Assembly: GCF_003597395.2 (NCBI RefSeq)
Contig: NC_133770.1
Span: 33,453,827-33,517,826 of the forward strand
Length of the DNA: 64,000 nt
Origin: Chelonoidis abingdonii
Lineage: Eukaryota > Chordata > Testudines > Testudinidae
Direction: 5' to 3'
Shown: positions 11,961 through 23,254 of the stretch, in pieces
Layout of the letters: the number at the start of each line of letters is the position of its first letter
How positions within the stretch are numbered: position 1 is the stretch's first letter
Made by a program: the position numbers and the translations under genes
The notes under the pieces: generated by a model
Told to the model about the DNA's origin: nothing
Seen by the model: only the letters and a program-made list of their open reading frames with translations
Databases searched by the model: none

Positions 11961-11989
11961 TCTTGCAGGACCAGTGTGCAAAGTGTGAT

Positions 11990-14015
11990 TTTTTTCAAAG
12001 GTCAGATATGGGTGGATTTTCATGAGGGTTGCAAAAGGACATACCTGACAAGACATGACTGTCACCCTATTCCTAATTTTAAGTGCCTACTCCACAGCAT
12101 GAGGATGCTAGAGCATTTATTACAAAGTCTCAAAAAAATTTTATTACAGGCAAAACATATTTTCCCTGAGCCTTGTCCTGAGAAACAAATTAAACTTGCC
12201 AGAAGAATTCAGCCTGGGGCAGACACTAGCATATCAGCCCAAACAGTTAAAGTTTGGCAAAGTTATAAGAACTGAATACAGGATCTTATAATGGGAAGTG
12301 TCAGGCAACCTTAACAATAGGCAGTGCTATAGCTCTGCCTATAATAATGCTTCAAAATGATCTATATAACATAACATTTTTAAAGGAGTTACCGCATATG
12401 GGATTCAAAATTAATGATTTAACTGAGGAAGCCATATGAGAATCTATTCTGTTTTGAGGAGCCACGGGGGTCCCTCCAGTTTTCCTATAGACTTCCACTG
12501 AGATTAGATTGACTTCAAGAGCAGCTCTGAGCTAACTGAACAGCCATAAAGTCACATTCTACCGGTGTTTCATATGGGTTTCTGCTGAAATTGGATCACT
12601 AGATTTACATTTTGTACTAATTGTATAAGGTATCAACTAAAATAATCCACTGATTAAAACAAGATGACAACAAAAATCCCCACAATTCAGGATTTTTTGC
12701 TACACAAATAACTAATTTAAAAACACTGGTCCAGGTTTAGAAACAGAGCAGTGGGTGTTTGGTGAAGTTGAACCACTGGTTTGACAGGGATATTTTCTAG
12801 GTCACTAATGCTTCTCTTTGCCTGTTTTTCTCTTTATAAGGGCTAAATTTCCAAAGCTGGGTGCTTAAAACCAGAATCCATTGTTAAATCCCATGCGTAT
12901 TGATTTAGGTGCCTGACGTTAGTTCTGCTTGAAAATTTAGCCACCAAAAGGAGGTCTCTGGTTTTCTGTCTTATCCTCATTTCAGCTCCTTTGGATCTAT
13001 TTTGTTGTATCTATTTTTCACTGATGTCTGTTTTCCCTAAACCTCTCTCTCATTGCAGAGAGATGGGCTCTCTGAAGTGGCCTGGCATAGGGCTTTAAAA
13101 TAATAGCAACTTATCCACTGAAAGAAAGACCCAGCTAGAACTAAGGGAACAAGTTCTTCTGATCTTAGAGAGAGGGACCTGGTCAGAATGAAAATTCATT
13201 TCATGCAAATAAAAGCCACGCAGAAAACTCTCCACTTAATTCAGTTTTGAAAAAAAGGCAATTAGACGCATCTTGAGGAGCAGGGTGAAGAATCTGATCC
13301 AAATCCCATTGGAGTCAATGGGATTCAAAGCCCTTTTCTCTTGTTTTTCAGTGCCATACCTCACCAAGTCATGACTGGCTTTTGTATTGACATTGGCTCT
13401 GGTGCTCCCCTATGTGGGTGTAACATGCACAGGGAATGGAGGCAGAAACTTCCGTTAAGCAGTGTGTGATTGGTCTTCTGTGGAAGAGGCCTGGGGTTAT
13501 AATCCCTAAACCTGCAGCCCTCCAGGATCTGTTGGATGGAAAGGACATGTGCACAGAGACCCTTGGCCACTCCCCACCTCTCAGCAGCCTCGCTACGGTA
13601 GCAGGGGCTCACCTTACTTACAGTAACCCTGGAAAGCCCCTCTTTGGGGTCGTGAGAAGGGGAGGGGAGTTCCAGAGTACTGAGGTGGGCAGGGATGGTA
13701 AGCAACGGACGTTTGATTCTGGGGTAACTACTTTTCCCAAACCAGTGGGGAAGAGCTGTGGGAGAAATTGGGCGAAGTAAAGCCCCACTTCCTCCATGTC
13801 TATGGAACAGCTAGCAAGGGGTTTCTGTGCCATCAGGGTGTGTGTCAGTGGGGACAGGGGAATGCTGTGCATTTGGCACTACTCAGCTGCCATCTCTCCA
13901 GACTCAATCCATGGCTTCAAGTTGCTCACTAGAAGCCTGCTCTGGAATTCATTGACGTCAGTGAGAGTCTTTCCATTGACTCCAGCAGGCGCTGGCTCTC
14001 ATCTATTTGTGTATT
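11990..14015. other. Unassigned sequence
   Basis: This stretch is AT-rich in its first half. It has short frames on both strands without family features. A 17-bp match to 11204-11220 lies at 12114-12130. I see no gene. Confidence 0.5.
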
Positions 14016-14019
14016 AAAC

Positions 14020-14428
14020 CAGTGGCTCTCAACCTTTCCAGGCTACTGTACCCCTTTCAGGAGTCTGATTTGTCTTGCATAGCCCAAGTTTCACCTCACA
14101 TAAAAACTACTTGCTTACAAAATCAGACATAAAAATACAAAAGTGTCACAGCACACTTACTGAAAATTTGCTGACTTTCTTATTTTTACTATATAATTCT
14201 AAAATAAATCAACTGGAATATAAATATTGTACTTACATGTCAATGTATAGTGTATAGAGCAGTATAAATAAGTCATTCTCTGCATGACATTTTAGTTTGT
14301 ACTGACTTCACTAGTGCTTTTTATGTAGCTTGTTGTAAAACTAGGCAAATATCTAGATGAGTTGACGTACCCCCTGGAAGACCTTTGTGTTCTCCAGGAG
14401 TACACGTATCCCAAGCTGAGAATCACTG
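14020..14428. mobile_element. hAT-like nonautonomous DNA element
   Basis: The left terminus CAGTGGCTCTCAACC and the right terminus CTGAGAATCACTG are inverted copies of the hAT-type end CAGTGGTTCTCAACC. Just inside are 'gtacccctttcaggagtctgattt' and 'gtaccccctggaagacctttg'. The interior is AT-rich and non-coding. The 8-bp flanks do not match, so the target duplication is eroded or the ends are slightly off. Confidence 0.8.
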
Positions 14429-14439
14429 CACTAGAGGAT

Positions 14440-15090
14440 CACTGAATTAGACGGCCTTTGAATCTGAAAGATTAAGGCCAATATTTTCAAAGCTGGATGC
14501 ATAAAGGTAAGCACCCAACTAAGTGGTGATTCTCAGAGGTGCTGAGCACCCACAGCCAATGAGAGCCACAGTGTCCAGCACCTGTGTAGTCTCAACAGGT
14601 GGCACATCCTTAGAGGAAAGGAAGGTGCCTGTAATCTGCACCAAGGTAAGTGGCAGGCTCTTGGCATATTGCCCAAGAGAGGGGTCCCTATGTGCAAAAA
14701 TGTGGGTGCCCAGCCTTTACTACACACCCAGGTGCAGTTAAGTCACAGCACACTTCTCACTGGTATAGCAGCTCCCAGAGAGGACTGAGCACAGTTACAT
14801 TAGAACATGTTTTACGCAATGTGGTGTGTTTCCTGCTGATTTGTGGTTTGTACAGAGTTAGCAGTTTCAAGTGTTGTCCAATGGGCTGTGAGTGAGGTGA
14901 CCTCAATAACGTAAACATCTGCTCAGCTCATGTAATGCTCTCACTATCGAAGGATGGAAGAGGCCTATCAAGGAACCTAGCCCACCTCCCTGCCAGTTCA
15001 GGAATAAGGAGACATTTTGCCTTGTAGAAAGGTGTGGAAATGGCTTTTCCAAGACATAAAGATGCAGAGCAAGGAAAAAACATCTATAAT
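14440..15090. other. Unassigned sequence
   Basis: This is mixed sequence with short frames in all directions. I see no repeat family or exon structure. Confidence 0.5.
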
Positions 15091-15095
15091 AATAT

Positions 15096-15990
15096 GTTGC
15101 AGTGTAGTGGTCCCTTGCTCCCAAGTGGGGAGGGAGACCACCCCTGCCTCACTAGAGACAGCCAGTAGTCTGTGGGGAAGCGCTGGCCTTCTAGGGGATG
15201 GGGAAGAGCGCAGACAGTCTTTGGTCCACAGCCTCCTGGCTGGGACAGACAGCACACAACAGTCTGCAAAGGAAAGCTCTTGCCCTCTGGGTGGGACAGA
15301 GCCACAAGTGGTCTTTACCCCACAGCCTTCTGGCAGGGGCAGATACCAATTAACAGTCTATGGCTCCACAGCCTTCCGGTGGGGGTAAGCCAACAACACA
15401 GCATAGGTCTTTGGACCAAAAGGAGGAGTTTGGCCGCCACCCCAGGAGTGAGATCAGCAGCAGGGGGTTAGGGGGACACAGCCCCACCCAACTCCACAGG
15501 TCCCAGCCCAGGGCCCTAACAGTGGCAGATGGGTCCACCACTGGATCAGTGGGGATCTTACTGAAATACACTGACTCATTCTTTGGCAGCAAAACCAGAA
15601 TAAAGTCTTGTTCCTCATGGCTACTTCCTACCACAGTCTGGGTGTAGGGCCCTGCAGTCCAGAGGTTCTCCATCTCCTTGGGGTACTCGGCAACCAGCAG
15701 TCCCCACAGCTCCCCAGGGCATTTGTCTGGAGGCAATTCTGGCAGCTCCTCGGGATAGTCGTCTGCCTCCTCTGACCACAAGGTGCACCTTCAATCAGGG
15801 CCTAGTTCAGGATCCTGTCGAGATCTCAGCTCCCTGGAAGAAACATCTGCTCCTTCTGGTGCTTCATCACCGAGCTCCAGAGTTCTCCTAGTCTGGTGAA
15901 GAGGGTGGGGTGGATTTAGCTCCTCCCACCAGAGGGAGTGTCGTGGTCCCTCATTCTCCAGTCGGAGAGACCACTCCGCCTCACTACATG
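15096..15990. repeat. Repeat unit bounded by ~50-bp direct repeats
   Basis: The segment 'gtggtcccttgctcccaagtggggagggagaccacccctgcctcacta' (from about 15102) returns as 'gtggtccctcattctccagtcggagagaccactccgcctcacta' (about 15945-15988). The 840 bp between include a minisatellite at 15163-15420. The layout fits one full period of a larger tandem repeat or an LTR-type element reduced to its edges. The 143-codon minus-strand frame at 15781-15350 runs through the block and has no recognised family. Confidence 0.55.
15163..15420. repeat. Minisatellite with a degenerate ~47-bp unit
   Basis: Units starting near 15165, 15215, 15260, 15308, 15354 and 15403 each read like 'cagtcttTGGtccacagcctcctggctgggacag' with substitutions. 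Spacing is 45-50 bp. The clearest copies are 15215, 15308 and 15354. Confidence 0.7.
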
Positions 15991-16029
15991 CACTATATAG
16001 TATCTTCTCACCTGCAGCTCTCAAAATGC

Positions 16030-16140
16030 TTTCAAAGGTGGGGATTATTTCTGTTTTGCAGATGGGAGAAACAGAAGTACAGAAAGCTTAAGTCATTAGC
16101 ATAAAGTTACAAAGTCAGTGAAGCATCAGAGTACAGAAAT
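16030..16140 (-). repeat. MIR-type fragment, antisense
   Basis: The segment 'ctgttttgcagatgggagaaacagaagtacagaaagcttaagtcattagc' is a diverged reversed MIR core. From 16150 to 17460 I see no gene or named repeat. Confidence 0.5.
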
Positions 16141-17464
16141 AATCTGCATGGGATTGGGGGAGTGAGGTCATTTATACTCCTGAATCCTTGGAATAGGTGG
16201 ATGGAAATGTGTGGAACATTCCTAACCTCTCCTCTCTTGCCCTCCCAACACAACTAGTGCTGGGTTTGCTACAGATATGACATCTGGGGCAAATTTGCTG
16301 AGTTCACAAACTTCTTAGCTAGTTTAGGGACAAATTTTGAGAAAACCTGGATTAAGTTAGAGAGCCAGCCTGAAATGAGGCAAAACTTGGTGATCCTGAC
16401 AAAGTTTCGCCCTGTTTTCTGATATTTCAAAGAGAAATGTAAAGGAAAACTTAAAGGGATGGTGAGACTAGAGAAATTCAGATTCCACAAGGCATAGAGA
16501 TGGACAAGGAACTCCATGCTTACTTCATTCATGTCTGTTGGGGCTCTAAACTACCTCACGGGGCCGCCTCTCCCTTGAAAGATAAGTGCCCAAGCCCCAG
16601 CTCTTCTCCTCCAGATGAGTGACCCCACAATCAGACTGACACACAACAGTCCCTTTTCTAGCTACTCTCTAGACACCCTGATTCCCACAGCCATGGAAAA
16701 TAAGCACATTCAGCTGAACACCACCATATTTACTCCTAACTGCCTGAGATTTCTTGCTTTTAAACAACCACTTTCAGTTTATTTCCTATACAAGCTTCTA
16801 GTGCCACATTTGCCTACTCCAAACAGGATTCAGCTGCAGAGGGAGAAGATTCTCATTGTGGAGTTACTCGAATGCTAATGGGTGCCTAGGTCACGTTCTC
16901 AGGGCTGAGGTGAGTTTTGGTGGGTGGGAGGGTGTTACTGACTATGATACAACATTATATTTTGGGAGATGAAACAAGGTCTGGGTAACCCAAACCTTGA
17001 AGGCCCTCAATGTGTTGGTTCACTGCCCTTCAAGTGTTGATACTCAGAGGAGGCCGAATGGGCTTATCCAGAGTGGAATTTCTCCAGGATACAGAAGCTG
17101 CCACTTCCAGTCTTGTGAAAAGTGCTGTAGGATCTAGGTAGTAGATGCCATAGTCAGAACTTCGGTTTTATGTCTCTTTCAAAAGATGGCACCCCCAGTT
17201 AACATGGGCACTGCTACATCCTCACCTAACTGCCCCTGCCAGCATGATTTGTGTGCGAGGTCACGCTGGTGGGGACAGAGAGGCATGTGCTTCAAAATGG
17301 TGTCCTCCACCCATGATACCAGACAAAGCCACGTCTGGTTTTGCCTCAGTACCACATAGAGGACAAAACCTCAGAAAAAGAGGACTGTCCAGCTTTGAAC
17401 TGGACAAATGGCTTGCCTACCTCCAGTATGAGTAGCACATGACACCAGGCAGAAGGCCAGGGCT

Positions 17465-17850
17465 GGTTTTAGGAAAAATGGCACCCTGGGAAAACTTACA
17501 TTTTGGCACCCTGATCCCTGCTGCCTCCCCATCCATCCCCTGATTGCCTTTGGCCCCTGATGCTGCCTCCCCAGGCTTCCCACTCTCCTCCCTGCTCCCG
17601 CTACCTCCCTGTGCTCCCCACTCCCCCCATCACTCCTGGCCTCACTGCTACCTCTGGCCCCCACATCCATCCTCCCATCAGCCCTGGCCCCCACTGCTGC
17701 CCCCAGCCCCTCACCCATTCTCCACTGTCCCTGGCCCTCTCTGTCCCCCTGGCCTCCCACCCATCGCCCTGGCACCTGCTGCTTCCCCAGGCTTCCCATC
17801 CCTCTATTGCCCCCGGGCCCTGCTGCCTCTCTCCATTGCTTAATTTGTAA
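17465..17850. repeat. C-rich low-complexity repeat
   Basis: This stretch has runs of 'ctgcctcccca', 'cctggcccccac' and 'cccatc', starting at 'ggctggttttaggaaaaatggcaccctgg'. Overlapping proline/serine-rich frames on the plus strand and glycine-rich frames on the minus strand are composition effects. Confidence 0.5.
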
Positions 17851-18235
17851 TGAAAGAGGTGCCAGGACTCAGCCCTGGCAAGCCCGAGCACTGGCTGAGT
17901 GCCCAGCTCTGAAGGCAGTGCTGCCACCAGCAGAAGTGAAGAAGTAAGGGTGGCGTGGCATTAGGGTTGTTAGTGTTCCCGGATTGTCCTGGAGTCTCCA
18001 TTAAAGATTACGTCATGCGATGAAACTTCCAGGAATACGTCCAACCAAAATTGGTATAGCCACCCTTACTTCTGCACTGCTGCTGGTGGCGGCACTGCCT
18101 TCAGAGCTGGGCAGCTGGAGAGTGGCAGCTGTTGGCCAGGAGCCCAGAGGGGCTGGGGCTATGAACTGCCAAGCCTAAAGGTGCCAGGACTCAGCCCTGG
18201 CAAGCCCCAGCACAAATTAATCACAGTCTCCCCCT
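17850..18235. repeat. Nested palindromic repeat with flanking direct repeats
   Basis: The segment 'ggtgccaggactcagccctggcaagccc' occurs at about 17859-17886 and again at 18180-18207. Between them, 'ctctgaaggcagtgctgccaccagcagaagtgaagaagtaagggtggc' (17907-17955) is inverted at about 18058-18107. The centre (17965-18056) is a further, known-looking repeat, 'gttgttagtgttcccggattgtcctggagtctcc ... ccaaccaaaattgg'. No coding content is seen. Confidence 0.65.
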
Positions 18236-18339
18236 AACATTGACCTGAGCTTCCTTCTGTGGCCTTGCACCCCAGGCGCACTCTGCTCCTTGCCTCTTGA
18301 CCACAGCACCTCCTGACCACAGTGCCCACCCATAAGGCT

Positions 18340-18715
18340 GGCTCTGGCCAGCAGGAGCGGCACCAGGGTTTCTGACGCCCTAGGCGGACGGTCGTTTCGC
18401 TGCCCCCCGCAGCTCCAGTGGAGCTACCGCTGTCGTGCCGGCGGTCGGTCCACTGGTCTAAAGGCTCCGGTGCACCTGCCGCAGGCATGACTGTGGTAGG
18501 TCCGCCAGAGCCTTTAGACCAAGCGCACCATCCGCCGGCATGACTGCGGCAGCTCCACCGGAGCCGCCACAGCAGCAGACAGTCCACCGGCACAACTGCG
18601 GTAGGTCCCCCGGAGCTGCGTGCCCCCCCCCCCCCCGCAAAAGATCGCCCCCCCCCCAAAATTCTGGCACCCTAGGCCATTGCCTAGGTCGCCTAAATGG
18701 TAGCGCCGGCCCTGC
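18340..18715 (-). repeat. GC-rich CCATTTAGG-family repeat, copy 1 (antisense)
   Basis: The right edge 'ggcaccctaggccattgcctaggtcgcctaaatgg' is the reverse of the left edge of the copies at 24600 and 36535. The interior repeats a 'ccggtgcacctgccgcaggcatgactgtggtaggtcc' motif in both orientations and includes C runs. Long frames in it are composition effects. Confidence 0.7.
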
Positions 18716-18729
18716 TGGCCAGTCCTCTG

Positions 18730-20365
18730 GCCATCGACACCAATTCCTGAATCACCAGGGTTTTGCTATTTCTCTTGTCCATTAAGTCTCCCTGTGGGAG
18801 AAAACAGTGTGGGTCTCTTTTGGGCTTGAGCGGTGCTGAGAATAAAATGGCTGCAATCTCTGCAACAGGCAGAGCTCTTAGAAACTGAAAGGCACAGGAT
18901 GCAGAAAAGAAAGGCATCCCAGTTGCATTACTACAAACAGTATATCAGGCTTTCCCCAGGAGTCCCAAGATCTGCCCTTGCTCATTTTCTGAAAACCCAC
19001 AAGATGCGCAGATAGTCCATTTATTGAAGCTTCCTCTCCCTGTCCCCCTCTCCCAGGACATGTCATTCTCACTTTGAAGGTATACAAGTTTTCCCAGATC
19101 GCTTTGGCTCACCGCTGTTACAATACTTCTTTAAACATCAACCTATTGGATACAGGACAATACTAATTACACCCACATGAACAGCTTCTACATGTACCAG
19201 GGACTTTCTGTACTTTTTGCACATGCGATTAGACGTTCTCCATAGCTATTTCCCTGCCAGGCCTAGCACAGTGCTGTGTGACTGAACTCTGTGTGAAATC
19301 AAAGTCTCCGGCAGCTGCTTTTAATCACTAAAATTGGCAACATCTTAAAGTACGTGGGAGTAATCATGTGAGGAAAGAAGGACAAGTTTAAGCAAAATAA
19401 AAAAATTTCCTTATCATCATGTACAACACTCAAGTGAGTCAATCTTCTCCCACCTGCAGGACGGTGCTCTGCCCATCTGCAGGGAAGCACAGAACCAGGA
19501 GTAACAGAAAGAACCTCAGTCTGGAGAATACCTTCTGGAAACATAGAAGAGCTCAGGCTCTTTAGAACTTGATTATACTTCAGTACTTCCACCATCCATC
19601 CAGCAGGTGGTGATGTTGTCAAGCCTTTCCTGCCTCAGTCTTTCTCCACATTTAATGAAAGGATGACCCACAGGTCAGATGGAGGGGAAATGTGCATAGG
19701 TGGCTGAACATCTGCATTGTACTTGGCAAGAGCTTTTAATCAATCCATCTTTCCCCTTAGTTTATTGGCATATATTTTTTTTAAACGTAGTCACTATGAA
19801 CCTTGCTGCACTGGTGAGGAAAACAGGGTGTATTCTTCTTTGTATGAAGAATTGCACAGAAAGCAAAATTAGCCAACTGGCGAACCTTGCCCTTCTAGAC
19901 ATCCTGGTTCCATAGAACTGGCAAATACATAAATACAAGAATGTATCTATCAGCAGGATAACACCACCACCATTATGATTTCATTCAGTCATGCCTAGAA
20001 AACACACACCCAAGCACAGGGAAGCTGAACTTTGCTCTGGCCCCTTCCATGCTTATACTGCATTGGAGCTCCTGCCACTTGGCATTATATGCACATCTAT
20101 ATGTATCCAGTCTGATTTAAGCAACTGCAGACCCACCAAGTGAGCACTTTCACTCTGCTCCTACTTCAGGGAGACCTTATGCGAATACAACCCTGATGAC
20201 AGACAGTGCAGAATACAGACAGGTATTTGAGGTACAAATATCAGCTTCAGCCTTATCTTTATTTATAATTTAGACACATTACCAAGAAACTGAATGAAAG
20301 ACCTTTGCTTCCAAAAAACAGCTGAGGTCAGGCGATGGCCCATTTACGCTCCTTCTGCAATATAA
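18730..20365. other. Unassigned sequence
   Basis: I see no gene. Minus-strand frames of 60-107 codons have no family features, and no repeat with clear ends was found. Confidence 0.45.
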
Positions 20366-20369
20366 AGAC

Positions 20370-22035
20370 CTATAGAATCATAGAAATGTAGGGCTGGAAG
20401 GGACTTCAAGAGATCATCTAATCCAGCCCTCCATGCTGAGGCAGGACCAAGTATACTTAGATCATTCCTGACAGGTGTTTGTCTAAAACTTGTTCTTAAA
20501 ATCTCCATTGATGGGGATGCCATAATTTCCCTTGGAAGCCTATTGCAGTGCTTAACTATCCTTATCGTTACAATTTCCCACCCGATATCTAAATCTCCGT
20601 TGCCGCAGATTAAGACCATTATTTCTTGACTTTCCTGCAGTGGACATAGAGAATAATTGATCATTGTTCTCTTTATTACAGCCCTTAATGCTTTTAAAGA
20701 CTGTTAGCAGCTCCCTGCTCTGGTCTTCTTTTCTCACGACTAAACACACCCATTTTTTTTAATTCTTTCCTTATAGGTCAGGTTTTCTTAACCTTTTATC
20801 ATGTTTGCTGCTCTCTTCTGGACACTCTCCATTAGTCCACATCTTTCTTAAAGTGTGGTACCCAGAACTGGACATAGTAGTCCAGCTGGGGCCTCACCAG
20901 TGCTGAGAACAGGACAATTACCTCCTGTGTCTTACATATCACACTCCTATTAATACATCCCCAAATGATATTAGCCTTTTTCTCAGCTGCATCACAGTGT
21001 TAACCCATATTCAATTTGTGATCCCCTACAATTCCCAGATCCTTTTCCTTTGTCTATCCAGTTATTCCTCATTTTGTATTTGCACATTTGATTTTTTCTT
21101 CGTAAGTGTAGTACTTTGTCTTTGAAGACAAACCTCTCCCAGTTGGGTGTTTTCCACATGTTTTATAAGCATACTCTCCTCTCCATTATACAAGTCATTC
21201 ATGGAAATATTGAGTAGTATCAGATCCAGGACTGACTGCCATGGGACTCCACTAGACATATCCTACCAGTTTGACAATGAACTATTGATAGCTACTTTTT
21301 GAGTACAGGCTTTTAACCAGTTGTGCACCTTAGAGTAATTTCATCTAGACGACATTTCCCTAGTTTACTTATGAGAATGTCATGTGGGACTGTGTGAAAA
21401 GCCCTCCTGAAATCAAGATATATCACGTCTGCTTCTTCCCCAATATCCACTAGGCCAGTAACCTTGTCAAAAAAAGAAATTAAGTTGGTTTGACATGATT
21501 TGTTCTTGACAAATTCATGTTGGCTATTAATTATTATCTATTATCCTTTAGATGCTTGCAATTTGATTGCTTAATAATTCATTCCAGTATCTTTCCAGGT
21601 ATCAGAATTAGACAGACTGGGCTATATTTCCCTACGTCCTTTTTGTTCCCTTTTTAAAAGATAGGCGCTATGTTTGCTCTTCTCCAGGCCTCTGGCTCCT
21701 CTTCTCTCCTTAAAGGTTCCAAGATTGCTTCAGCTCAATCCTTCAGGATGAATTTTGTCAGTCCCTGTTGACGAGAATACATCTAACTTATCTAATAGTC
21801 TTTGATATGTTTTTCCCTATTCTGGCTTGTGTGCCTTCCCCTTGTTGTGACCAGATCCTTAACACAATTAATATTAACAATTACCCTTTTTAGTGAAGAC
21901 TGAAGCACAATGGGCATTAAACACCACAGCCTTCTTCAACTCATCTCCCCTTATTTCCTCTTCCCTACTCAATAATGGACCTACACTTTCCTCCCTTTTT
22001 CTCTTTCTCCTATGTATTTATAGAACTGCTAAATG
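20370..22035 (-). mobile_element. CR1 LINE, 5'-truncated, antisense
   Basis: The element's 3' end is at 20370 ('atagaatcatagaaatgtagggctggaagggacttcaagagatcatctaatcc'). The reverse-transcriptase region continues with 'gacaggtgtttgtctaaaacttgttcttaaaatctcc', 'tggacatagtagtccagctggggcctc' and 'ggtttgacatgatttgttcttgacaaattcatg'. It fades near 22035. Frames are broken by stops, so it is inactive. It is more diverged than the copy at 4680. Confidence 0.88.
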
Positions 22036-22039
22036 GAAC

Positions 22040-22900
22040 TCGGCCATTTGATTTTGGAGGGCAGAATGGTGTATGGGAGAATTCGCCTAGCACAGAAGCT
22101 GCACAGGAGCAGTATATGAGACTCTACATTTCCCCCCACATCAGCCCCCAGTGTAAGGGCAAGCTCTGGGGGACAGGTGAGGGGGTGGCTGAAGTCCTTA
22201 GTGCTCTATTTTAGGCTGCAGAGTAATTCACATGCAGCTATAAGTTAGAGTGACCTAATATTCTTAAGCCACCTTTGACTCCCCATGTCTGGGCTGTGCC
22301 TCCTCAGACGTGCCGTAGAGAATCAGGCCCTGGGCTAACTACTGAGCTAAAGGAGGACCAAGGTTTGAGAGCACGTCTAGTGCAGAAGAGATACTGAGTC
22401 CATGAACTGCTCTTTCCCTGGGACGTTTCTTTACTAGGCTTAGCTGTATTAGGCTTTTGAAGCCAAATAAGATCAGACATGCTTAAGCCAGCAGTAGCTT
22501 GTTTTAGAAATACTTCCATCACCACAGCCCTGGCTTTCTGAGCCAGGTGCTACTATCTCAGAAGCCCAGACTCAAGATATTCCACATGTGGCTTCAAAAG
22601 TAATTGTTTACCAATGGTTGTTGCCCCACCATGTCTGAGACACCCTCCTCATGTCCTGTGATGGATCTAGGAAGACACAGCAGTATTTCAGACAGCACAG
22701 TAGCTCTACTTCACAATAGAGCCTGTTGTACCAGGGGTTAGAGGACAGAAGGAATATTAGTGGTTTTAAAAGCTCAACAGAGATATCCCAGAGCTATGCC
22801 TAGTCAGTAGGCCTCCCTCCAAGGGACAAATAGTCTGTAGTCTCAGTCTCTCTTGCTAGGTTTTCCCCTACACAAAGAACAAAAGCCCATGTCACTTTCA
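22040..22900. other. Unassigned sequence
   Basis: This is mixed sequence with no family recognised, up to the palindromic element at 22909. Confidence 0.45.
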
Positions 22901-22908
22901 GTCTAGAG

Positions 22909-23246
22909 CAATAGTGGGCAACCTGCGGCTCATGGGCCACATGCAGCCCATCAGGGTAATCTGCTGGCGGGCCTCCAGACAGTTTGTTTACATTTGCATG
23001 GCCGTCCGCAGCTCCCAGTGACCATGGTTCGCTGTTCTTGGCCAATGGGAACTGCAGGAAGCAGCGGCCAGCATGTCTCCGCGGAACGCACTGCTTCCCG
23101 CAGCTCCAGTTGGTTGGGAATGGCAAATTGTGGCTACTGGGAGCTGCGAGTGGCTGTGCAAATGTAAACAAACTGTGTGGCGGCCCGCCAGCGGATTACC
23201 CTAACGGGCCGCGTGCAGCCCGCGGGCTGCAGGTTGCCCACGACTA
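22909..23246. mobile_element. Palindromic hAT-like MITE
   Basis: The outer parts 'gtgggcaacctgcggctcatgggcc' and 'ggcccgcgggctgcaggttgcccac'-like sequence are inverted. Further in, 'gtaatctgctggcgggcc' and 'ggcccgccagcggattac', and 'gtttgtttacatttgca' and 'tgcaaatgtaaacaaac', are also inverted. Near the centre, 'ttggccaatgggaactgc' is inverted less well. The 8-bp flanks gtctagag (22901-22908) and gcctagag (23247-23254) agree at 7 of 8. No coding capacity. Confidence 0.85.
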
Positions 23247-23254
23247 GCCTAGAG

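Noticed and set aside
15163..15420. CRISPR-like array
   Set aside because: The units are degenerate and contiguous without unique spacers, and the genome is vertebrate.
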